From the IMG/VR virus record IMGVR_UViG_3300027759_000468, positions 1 through 22,070 of that record: a stretch of 22,070 nucleotides of DNA; one strand, written 5' to 3'. Shown one piece after another: positions 14,584 through 20,979 of the stretch. The stretch comes from a virus. Positions within the stretch are counted from its first letter, which is position 1. Each line of letters begins with the position of its first letter. Both the position numbers and the translations under genes were made by a program. A model generated the notes under the pieces. It was given only the letters and a program-made list of their open reading frames with translations, did not search any database and was not told the origin of the DNA.

Positions 14584-15056
14584 AAGTCTCTGCGCGATGC
14601 AAAGAGATGATCAAGCACCACGAGGGTGTGAGATTTAAACCGTACCGCTGCCCAGCGCGGCTCTGGACTGTAGGAGTTGGTCATGTTCTTTACCCCGATC
14701 AAGGTCGTTTACCTCTGGATCAAAGAGACGCTTACCCGCTTAAAACGGAAGATAACCGCGTATTTTCAGGAGCCGAAGTAGATGGAATCCTTGGTGCTGA
14801 TCTCCGCCGATTTGAGGTTGGGGTCGCCAAACTTTTTCCTGTGGTTCTTACCCAAGGCCAAAACGACGCTCTTGTCAGCTTTGCTTTTAATCTCGGTCTG
14901 GGCGGCGTACAGCGATCAACCCTCCGTCAGAAGGTTCTTCGGGGAGAGATTGAAGCGGCGGCAGACGAGTTCTTGAAGTTTACACGGGGCGGGGGTAAAA
15001 TCCTTCCGGGGCTAGTCAAACGCAGAAATGACGAACGCGCCCTGTTTCTGTCTTAA
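14580..15056 (+). CDS. Endolysin, GH24 lysozyme family
   Basis: A 158-residue muramidase. The catalytic motif is Glu15 (IKHHEGVRFKPYRCPA), Cys24 in the place of the T4 Asp20, and Thr30 (LWTVGVGH), giving the E-8x-(D/C)-5x-T spacing of T4- and P22-type lysozymes. A Cys in the middle position is seen in other members of the family. It continues with TQGQNDALVSFAFNLG, RSTLRQKVLRGEIEAAADEF and GLVKRRNDERALFLS, all usual for the family. It cleaves the bond between N-acetylmuramic acid and N-acetylglucosamine. No signal peptide or signal-anchor is present, so release to the periplasm should depend on the holin encoded directly upstream. Confidence 0.93.
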   Translation: MKVSARCKEMIKHHEGVRFKPYRCPARLWTVGVGHVLYPDQGRLPLDQRDAYPLKTEDNRVFSGAEVDGILGADLRRFEVGVAKLFPVVLTQGQNDALVSFAFNLGLGGVQRSTLRQKVLRGEIEAAADEFLKFTRGGGKILPGLVKRRNDERALFLS

Positions 15057-15085
15057 CAATTTAACGTCGGATAACGGAGAACAAA

Positions 15086-15721
15086 ATGACAGTCGCAGCC
15101 GTAATGACGTACGACAGTTTGGTCAATGACATCCAGACCTATCTGGAGCGCACAGATACCCAGACTTTAGACAAAATTCCGCAGTTCATCATGCTGGCAG
15201 AGCAGATTATTGCGGCTGAAATCAAATTTCTTGGCAACTTGACTGTGGCCACAAGCAACATGGTTGCGTCCGAGAACGTAATTCCCAAGCCTGCACGCTG
15301 GCGCAAGACTGTTTCAATGAACGTCACCGTGGCAGGCAAGCGCCAGCCTGTTCTGCTTCGGACCTACGAGTACATCCGCGAGTATTGGCCAGAGGCGGCC
15401 AGCACAGACGTGCCGCTTTATTTTTGCGACTACGACTACCAGCACTGGTTGGTAGGCCCCACCCCCACACTGGCCTACTCTTACGAGGTTCTGTACTACG
15501 AGCGCGTGCAGCCCTTGGACTCATCAAATCAATCGAGCTGGTTCACCCAATACGCCCCACAGGCGCTGCTATATGGCACTTTGCTGCAAGCCATGCCGTT
15601 CCTCAAGAATGACGAGCGCATGCCTATGTGGCAGAGCAATTACGACAAAATCATTGAAGTCCTGAAGACAGAGAACGTCATTCGTGCTGCTGATCGTCAG
15701 GCGATTGTGAGGGATTCATGA
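15086..15721 (+). CDS. Head-tail adaptor-like protein 2
   Basis: A 211-residue protein with GGAG at 15076-15079. It begins with a helical region (TYDSLVNDIQTYLERTDTQT then PQFIMLAEQIIAAEI), has PARWRKTVSMNVTVAGK, YEYIREYWPEA, the strand pair HWLVGPTPTLAYSYEVLYYE and a helical APQALLYGTLLQAMPFL end. This is the pattern of the adaptor proteins of short-tailed phages (for example the SU10-type adaptor and the T7 gp11 fold), which form a ring between portal and nozzle. It is coupled by ATGA to the next tail gene. It shares layout with the second half of the protein at 8054. Which of the two occupies the usual adaptor position cannot be told from the sequence. Confidence 0.75.
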   Translation: MTVAAVMTYDSLVNDIQTYLERTDTQTLDKIPQFIMLAEQIIAAEIKFLGNLTVATSNMVASENVIPKPARWRKTVSMNVTVAGKRQPVLLRTYEYIREYWPEAASTDVPLYFCDYDYQHWLVGPTPTLAYSYEVLYYERVQPLDSSNQSSWFTQYAPQALLYGTLLQAMPFLKNDERMPMWQSNYDKIIEVLKTENVIRAADRQAIVRDS

Positions 15722-17214
15722 GTTTCAATAGCCCATTCACCGGTCAGGTAATCCAGCCGACCGACGTCTCTTACCGAGAGATTACGCTTTCCGCTGACAG
15801 CACCCTGTCGTGGCCAATCAACGGTAGCGTGACGGACAACGCTGCAGCGCGGATCATGAACGTCACGTCGCTCTCTAGCGGCTTGGCGCTTGCCGGGGTC
15901 CTTGTCACAGGCACGGCAGGCCAATGCACTTGCACCACAACTCCCAGCTTGTTTGTTGGTCAAGCGGTTGTTGTTGCCGGGACTCTAACTGGCACGTCAA
16001 CGGGCCTTGTCAGCGGCACCACCTACTACATCATTCTCACCAACGGCTCGACGACTTTCACGCTGTCGGCTACTTTAGGCGGCACGGCGGTGGCCACCAC
16101 CGCTGGATCTACTACCGGGCTGACTTTCACGCTTGACTCGTTCACCTTAGACATGCCGCCTGCAAATCAGGCGTCTGTGGGTATTGATGCCTTGTTCCGC
16201 AACGTCGGGTCTTACAGTTTTGAGGTTAGGGACTATGCTGGCGGCTCAATTGTTACGATCGCGGCCGGCGAGGCCAAGTACATTTACCTGACCACCAACG
16301 CCACCACGGCGGGCACATGGGGCCTCATAGCCTTTGGCGTGGGCACGTCCAACGTTGACGCGGCTACCCTTGCTGGATTTGGCCTCAAGGCTATCTCCAA
16401 CACCTTGAACGCCGCCAATGAGGTCAACACCTTTGCATCAAACTACACCGCGTTGGCCGCAGACCGTGCATCAACCTATGTCTGGACCGGCGGTGCTGGC
16501 ACCTTAACGCTGACATCGGCCGTCACACTGGGCAACGACTGGTACATGATGGTCCGCAACGGCGGGACTGGCACGCTGACCGTTGCGCCATCTGGCGGTG
16601 ACCTGATTAATGGCGCTGCAAATATTTCATTGCAGCCTGCCGATTCTTGTGTGCTTTGCTGCTCCGGCTCTGCCTTCTTTACCGTTGGCTTAGGCCGTAG
16701 CACCCAGTTCAACTTTACTCAGCTCACCAAGGCTGTGGTGACTGGCAGCTACACCCTAACCGCCGCCGAGGCCTCCAATGTAATTCAAAAGTACACCGGG
16801 ACCTTGACGGGCAACGTGACCGTAGTGCTGCCCCAGACGGTGCAGGTGTACTACATCACAAACCAGACCAATGGTGGAGGCCCCGGCTACCAGATCACCT
16901 TTACCACGAGCGGTGGGGGGGCTACGGCAACCGTACCTGCGAGCCAACAGGTGATCCTGCTGTGCGACTCGGTCAACTTGCTCAACGCCTCAACGATCGC
17001 TGCTGGTGCGTCGAATGTGTCTTTGGTGGACGGCACGGTGGGAGCCCCGTCGCTGAACTTTGCAACGGAGACGTCAACAGGCATCTACCGACCCGGCTCT
17101 GGTGAGTTTGGTATTGCAATCTTGGGCGTCAAACTGTTTGGTTTAACGGCTACAGGGCTGAATATTCCCGGCACCGGCAACTTTACTGGGGGTGTTAAGG
17201 GCGGGGTTTTTTGA
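15718..17214 (+). CDS. Beta-rich tail protein with one inserted A-B module
   Basis: A 498-residue protein starting at the ATGA overlap with the adaptor gene and ending in a TGATG overlap with the nozzle-like gene. It begins SFNSPFTGQVIQPTDVSY, continues with beta-rich segments (IDALFRNVGSYSFEVRDYAG, LAADRASTYVWTGGAGTLTL, GSYTLTAAEASNVIQKYTG) and ends in a fibre-like LNIPGTGNFTGGVKGGVF. Residues 60-141 are a repeat module that also occurs in the next gene. Removing them brings together ARIMNVTSLSSG and FTLDMPPANQASVG, which would read as one strand pair. It is probably a tail-tip or nozzle-associated virion protein; no family name can be given with confidence. Confidence 0.7.
   Translation: MSFNSPFTGQVIQPTDVSYREITLSADSTLSWPINGSVTDNAAARIMNVTSLSSGLALAGVLVTGTAGQCTCTTTPSLFVGQAVVVAGTLTGTSTGLVSGTTYYIILTNGSTTFTLSATLGGTAVATTAGSTTGLTFTLDSFTLDMPPANQASVGIDALFRNVGSYSFEVRDYAGGSIVTIAAGEAKYIYLTTNATTAGTWGLIAFGVGTSNVDAATLAGFGLKAISNTLNAANEVNTFASNYTALAADRASTYVWTGGAGTLTLTSAVTLGNDWYMMVRNGGTGTLTVAPSGGDLINGAANISLQPADSCVLCCSGSAFFTVGLGRSTQFNFTQLTKAVVTGSYTLTAAEASNVIQKYTGTLTGNVTVVLPQTVQVYYITNQTNGGGPGYQITFTTSGGGATATVPASQQVILLCDSVNLLNASTIAAGASNVSLVDGTVGAPSLNFATETSTGIYRPGSGEFGIAILGVKLFGLTATGLNIPGTGNFTGGVKGGVF
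15895..16140 (+). repeat. Single A-B composite module
   Basis: An A unit (15895-16020, VTGTAGQCTCTT...GLFVGQ-type, 42 codons with linker) is followed by a B unit (16021-16140, TYYIILTNGSTTFTLSATLG). By hand alignment 53 of 79 residues are identical, without gaps, to the A5-B1 junction at 18285-18530 in the neighbouring gene, and the A-to-B distance (126 nt) is the same. Codons differ widely, so this is not a very recent copy. Confidence 0.9.
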
Positions 17215-20200
17215 TGTCAATTAAAGTCTTTACTCTTGACACAAAGCCGGGCATCCAGCGCGACGGCACGGTGTTTGACATGAGTTTTTACACCGACGGC
17301 GAGTGGGTGCGTTTTCAACGTGGCCGCCCCCGCAAGATTGGTGGCTATCGTGTCATCTCTGACCAGCTTACGGGCCCCTCTCGTGGGATCTGGGTCAACA
17401 CTCAGAACGCCTTCACTTCAATTTTTAGCGGTTACAACGACGGTCTGCAAGTTCTGACCATTGACAACAATGGCGTTGGAGCTGGTGTTGATAACTTTAC
17501 GCTGACCAATTTCACAGCATCTGACTTAAACCTGTGGCAATTTGATGGGTTTTATGACGTTGGTGGTAATGGCATTCAGTCTCTCGTAGCCCACCCCGGT
17601 CTGAACCTTGACTCAATCAGCAATAACATTGATACGCCTGTGCTGATTGGCGATATCAATAACACGACCATGTCCCGAATTGGAGTTTTTACAGATGCCA
17701 ACGCCTACATAAACAGCACAACATCTGTCACCATATCTGAAACAAATACCTTGATTGGCGCTGGCCAGACCGTTACCGGCACAAATATACCGTCTGCGAC
17801 AACAGTTGTTTCCAGCAATCTTGAGTCTCCGAATTTAAGCACGGTTGCAGTAACGGGAACAAGCGGAACCTTTTCTTGTGCGTCAACTTCAGGCCTTTAC
17901 ATCAACCAAACAGTTACCGTTACAGGATCTCTGCCGACAGAAATTTTGTCCACGGTTGCGGTAACTGGGACGGGCGGTACATTTTCTTGCACCGCAACCA
18001 ATGGCTTGTACAGCGGGCAGAAAGTTGTTGTGTCTGGTTCATTGCTCAACACCACCTTAGCGAGTGTTGCAATTACAAGCTCAAGTGGTGCTTTTTCTTG
18101 TACAGCAACAACCGGACTTGCTGTAGGACAGCCTGTAGTTGTTTCTGGATCAATAAGCACAAACACACTTGCAGGTGTTGCAGTTACAAGCGTCAATGGT
18201 GCTTTTTCTTGCACGGCAACAACAGGACTTTACGTAGGTCAGCCAATTACCGTGGGCGGTACACCTACCCCATCAACAGTTGCTGGCGTGGCTGTTACTG
18301 GAACTGCGGGTCAGTGCTCCTGCACAGCTACAACTGGCCTGTACATTGGCCAGCCAGTTTTTGTTTCTGGAACGCTTACTGGAACGGAAACTGGTGTTAA
18401 TGGCAATAGAACTTATTACATCATTGCTACGGATGGGACGTCAACATTTACGCTCTCTTCGGCATTTGGTGGAACAGCCTTAACCACAACAGCGGGAACA
18501 ACCACTGGGCTGACGTTCACGGCAATATTGTCAAGCGGCGTCGCCGCAGGTATCACTTACTACATTATTGCCACCAACGGAACGTCAACATTTACGTTGG
18601 CATCTTCAATAGATGGGGCGGCAATAACAACAAATATTGTTACCTTGGCTGGCTTGACGTTCTCTGGGCCAAATGGAACAGGGCTTGTTTCTGGGGCAAC
18701 TTATTACATTTCCGCCACCAACGGAACATCAACCTTTTCTTTGTCTGCCACCTCTGGTGGATCTTCAATAACAAACACCTTTGGTGCAACCACTGGTTTG
18801 TCATTTGTATTCACGCCATTTCCGGGCGTTATCACCGGAACAACGTATTACATCATTGCAACCAACGGCACGTCAACATTTACGTTGTCTGCCACATCTG
18901 GTGGATCAGCAATTACAACAATAGTCACCAGCACCAACAATTTGGTGTTTACGGTACAAAAATATATTGGTCTTTCTGCTGGAAGCACTTACTACATCAT
19001 TGCCACCAACTACGCGACAACATTTACCTTGTCAGCAACGTCTGGTGGAGGCGCAATATCCACAATCGTTGCGGCAACAACTGGGTTTGTTTTTACGCTT
19101 GGCTCTTATCAAAAAGTGGTGTTGTCCGCTGCGGCAACAGCAAGCGGCCCGGTGACGCTGACTTTTGACAACAACATATCAGTCTCTGGCGGACTTGTTG
19201 CGCTGCACCCTTACCTATTCGTGTACGGCAACAATGGTCTGATTCAGAACTGTTCGGCCGGCAACCCCAGCGACTGGGTCTCTGCCGACGCCAATGCGAC
19301 CAACGTGGCCTCCGGCAAGATTGTCCAAGGACTACCCGTCAGGGGCGGCTCAAACGCGCCTTCTGGGCTGTTCTGGAGCCTTGACAGCCTAATCCGCGTG
19401 TCATTCATTGGCGGCACGGGGACGCCGGCTCAATACTGGCGCTACGACATCATCAGCAGCCAGTCCTCAATCCTGTCTTCTCAGTCGGCAATTGAGTACG
19501 ACGGCGTCTATTACTGGTGCGGCGTGGACCGCTTCCTGCTGTACAACGGTGTGGTCAAGGAGATCCCCAACAGCATGAACCAGAACTACTTCTTTGACAA
19601 CCTGAACTACGACCAGCGTCAGAAGGTTTGGGTGACAAAAGTTCCGCGCTACGGCGAGGTCTGGTGGTTCTACCCTCGTGGCGATGCAACCGAATGCACT
19701 GACGCCATCATCTACAACGTGCGAGAGAACATTTGGTACGACGCGGGCGAGGCTCGCGGTGCCCAGCGCTCTGCCGGGTACTTCTCGCAGGTGTTTGCCT
19801 TCCCCGTGGCTGCTGACTGGCACGCCAGTGAAGCTAAAACCGTGTTTACTGATACTTTTAACACGGTGTCTGGCAGCGTTTTCCTCTATAGCGACACCTA
19901 CAACACGCAAGTTGCGATTGGCCAAGTTATCACCGGCACCAACATCCCGGCAAACACGACCGTGGTCGCAATTACGACCAGCAACATCAAGACGCTTGGA
20001 GCAATCACCGGAGGCTCAGGCTACGTCAATGCGACTTACACCAATGTAACCCTCACAGGAGGGTCAGGACTGGGCGCTAAGGCCACGATTGTTGTTTCTG
20101 GGGGGGCAGTGACCACCGTGACCGTTACGGCCCGTGGAGCGGGTTATTTGGTAGGCAATGCCCTGAGCGCCACGGCAGCCAGTTTGGGCGGCGCGGGGGC

Positions 20201-20714
20201 TGGGTTTTCCATTCCTGTGTCGGCCATCTACCTTCAGGCTATTGAAATGTCGGCGGCGGCTACGGGCACGGGTGCGGTGTCATTGACCTTTTCAATCCCG
20301 GCTGACCGCATTGCCATATACCAACATGAAATTGGCACAGACGAGATTGATGGCCAGAACGTGTTGGCCATCCCCAGCTCGTTTGAGACCAATGACCTTG
20401 GCTGGGTCTCTGGCGGCCCGTCCCTACCGGCCACAGAAGGCCAAAACCGCTGGATCCGACTTGATCGGGTTGAACCTGATTTCATCCAATCCGGTGAAAT
20501 GTCGGTCATTGTGACCGGACGCCCATTTGCTCAGAGCGAGGACAAGGAGTCCGACCCTTACGTTTTTGGTCCCAACAACGGCAAAATTGACATGCGCGAG
20601 CAGCGCCGGGAACTGCGACTTAGGTTTACCTCTGACGTAGCCGGGGGGAATTACCAGCTTGGCAAGATCTTGCTTAGTGCCGAGATCGGCGACTCGAGGC
20701 CATATGGCTCTTAA
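17214..20714 (+). CDS. Large tail nozzle / stabilisation-like protein with nested repeat insertions
   Basis: A 1166-residue protein with ATG at 17214 (TGATG overlap). Residues 1-163 are a conserved-looking core (TKPGIQRDGTVFDMSFYTDG, EWVRFQRGRPRKIGGY) and residues 653-884 carry propeller-like strands (SAIEYDGVYYWCGVDRFLLY, KVWVTKVPRYGEVWWFYPRG, IIYNVRENIWYDAGEARGAQ). This resembles the P22 gp10 / T7 gp12-like nozzle proteins that close the tail and hold the DNA in. Inserted are five 37-residue A units (210-399, with the last linker), five 48-residue B units (400-631) and, near residues 884-1029, a second insertion. The C-terminal part resumes with SSFETNDLGWVSGGPSLP and ends with REQRRELRLRFTSD...GDSRPYGS. 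The insertions make it about twice the length of a simple nozzle protein. The core assignment is by pattern and position. Confidence 0.65.
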   Translation: MSIKVFTLDTKPGIQRDGTVFDMSFYTDGEWVRFQRGRPRKIGGYRVISDQLTGPSRGIWVNTQNAFTSIFSGYNDGLQVLTIDNNGVGAGVDNFTLTNFTASDLNLWQFDGFYDVGGNGIQSLVAHPGLNLDSISNNIDTPVLIGDINNTTMSRIGVFTDANAYINSTTSVTISETNTLIGAGQTVTGTNIPSATTVVSSNLESPNLSTVAVTGTSGTFSCASTSGLYINQTVTVTGSLPTEILSTVAVTGTGGTFSCTATNGLYSGQKVVVSGSLLNTTLASVAITSSSGAFSCTATTGLAVGQPVVVSGSISTNTLAGVAVTSVNGAFSCTATTGLYVGQPITVGGTPTPSTVAGVAVTGTAGQCSCTATTGLYIGQPVFVSGTLTGTETGVNGNRTYYIIATDGTSTFTLSSAFGGTALTTTAGTTTGLTFTAILSSGVAAGITYYIIATNGTSTFTLASSIDGAAITTNIVTLAGLTFSGPNGTGLVSGATYYISATNGTSTFSLSATSGGSSITNTFGATTGLSFVFTPFPGVITGTTYYIIATNGTSTFTLSATSGGSAITTIVTSTNNLVFTVQKYIGLSAGSTYYIIATNYATTFTLSATSGGGAISTIVAATTGFVFTLGSYQKVVLSAAATASGPVTLTFDNNISVSGGLVALHPYLFVYGNNGLIQNCSAGNPSDWVSADANATNVASGKIVQGLPVRGGSNAPSGLFWSLDSLIRVSFIGGTGTPAQYWRYDIISSQSSILSSQSAIEYDGVYYWCGVDRFLLYNGVVKEIPNSMNQNYFFDNLNYDQRQKVWVTKVPRYGEVWWFYPRGDATECTDAIIYNVRENIWYDAGEARGAQRSAGYFSQVFAFPVAADWHASEAKTVFTDTFNTVSGSVFLYSDTYNTQVAIGQVITGTNIPANTTVVAITTSNIKTLGAITGGSGYVNATYTNVTLTGGSGLGAKATIVVSGGAVTTVTVTARGAGYLVGNALSATAASLGGAGAGFSIPVSAIYLQAIEMSAAATGTGAVSLTFSIPADRIAIYQHEIGTDEIDGQNVLAIPSSFETNDLGWVSGGPSLPATEGQNRWIRLDRVEPDFIQSGEMSVIVTGRPFAQSEDKESDPYVFGPNNGKIDMREQRRELRLRFTSDVAGGNYQLGKILLSAEIGDSRPYGS
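17706..17819 (+). repeat. First half of split module C1 in the nozzle-like gene
   Basis: Codes for STTSVTISETN...GAGQTVTGTNIPSATTVVSS. The same pattern (GQVITGTNIPANTTVV) occurs at 19920. The expected completing strand is not adjacent; it appears at 19107, after the A and B arrays. Confidence 0.6.
17841..18410 (+). repeat. Five tandem A units, exact 111-nt period
   Basis: Units start at 17841, 17952, 18063, 18174 and 18285, each exactly 111 nt (37 codons) apart; the fifth runs on for five more codons to the first B unit at 18411. Consensus: V-A-(V/I)-T-(G/S)-x-x-G-x-F/C-S-C-(T/A)-A/S-T-x-G-L-Y-x-(G)-Q-x-V-x-V-x-G-(S/T). The Ser-Cys pair, the Gly-Leu turn and the G-Q-x-V strand are kept, while synonymous sites differ greatly among copies. 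Confidence 0.93.
18411..19106 (+). repeat. Five tandem B units, exact 144-nt period
   Basis: Units start at 18411, 18555, 18699, 18843 and 18987, each exactly 144 nt (48 codons) apart. The fifth is 40 codons, then the C1 completing strand begins. Consensus: T-Y-Y-I-I-A-T-N-G-T-S-T-F-T-L-S-A-T-S-G-G, then a Thr-rich strand and T-T-G-L-x-F-T, with a linker of the type GxxxG before the next unit. Confidence 0.93.
19107..19170 (+). repeat. Second half of split module C1
   Basis: Codes for YQKVVLSAAATASGPVTLTFDN. The same strand pattern (IEMSAAATGTGAVSLTFS) closes the second split module at 20238-20295. The first half of C1 is at 17706-17819, so about 1.29 kb of repeat units lie inside the module. 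Confidence 0.6.
19869..19985 (+). repeat. First half of split module C2
   Basis: Codes for SGSVFLYSDTYNTQVAIGQV...ITGTNIPANTTVVAITTSN, equivalent to the C1 first half. The same point after T-T-V-V is where an unrelated-looking insert begins. Confidence 0.6.
19986..20228 (+). repeat. Module D inserted inside C2 (Gly-rich beta)
   Basis: Codes for IKTLGAITGGSGYVNATYTN, then VTLTGGSGLGAKATIVVSGG, AVTTVTVTARGAGYLVGNAL and an Ala/Gly-rich close (GAGAGFSIPVSAI). The pattern GGSGY-TLTGGSGxGAxATIxVxGG-VTxVTVTxxGxGYxxGxxL is internally regular and different from units A and B. Confidence 0.6.
20238..20295 (+). repeat. Second half of split module C2
   Basis: Codes for AIEMSAAATGTGAVSLTFS, matching the C1 second half at 19107. 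The distance from the C2 first half is only the length of module D. Confidence 0.6.
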
Positions 20715-20964
20715 TCCCGCACAGATCTACGACCCCCGCTACAGCACGTTTGAGTCATGGGCAAGCCTCATGTGCGAGCTGTACGGAGCCCAAAACCTCC
20801 AGATCCCCGATGCCCAGACGGACTGGAAGTTGTGGGGCAATGGCCTGAATGCAATTGACGTTTTTGCAAACGAGGCCACGCCCCGCACGGATCAGTACGA
20901 CAATTGGTTTGATTGGGCCGAGGCCATGGTGGCGGCGGTTAACCCGGCAACTCAAACAACATAA
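20704..20964 (+). CDS. Small acidic conserved-type protein after nozzle gene (86 aa)
   Basis: The start at 20704 overlaps the nozzle-like gene by 11 nt and has GAGG at 20696-20699; a longer in-frame start further up lacks this. The 86 residues (ALNPAQIYDPRYSTFESWAS, LCEL-type segment, then DWKLWGNGLNAIDVFANEAT, DQYDNWFDWAEAMVAAVN) are rich in Trp, Tyr, Asp and Asn with no membrane helix. Aromatic-rich compact character and position suggest a small virion or tail-assembly protein. No family is recognised. Confidence 0.65.
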   Translation: MALNPAQIYDPRYSTFESWASLMCELYGAQNLQIPDAQTDWKLWGNGLNAIDVFANEATPRTDQYDNWFDWAEAMVAAVNPATQTT

Positions 20965-20979
20965 CTGGTTTGACAACTT

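Noticed and set aside
17876-18400. A 174-codon frame in another forward frame within the repeat array
   Set aside because: It repeats because the underlying DNA repeats; Cys/Asn/Arg-rich shadow of the real frame.
17841-19106. CRISPR array
   Set aside because: Spacing is regular, but the repeats are coding, divergent at third positions and without unique spacers.
15718-20714. Diversity-generating retroelement
   Set aside because: No reverse transcriptase gene and no template/variable repeat pair with adenine-specific changes were seen in this window.
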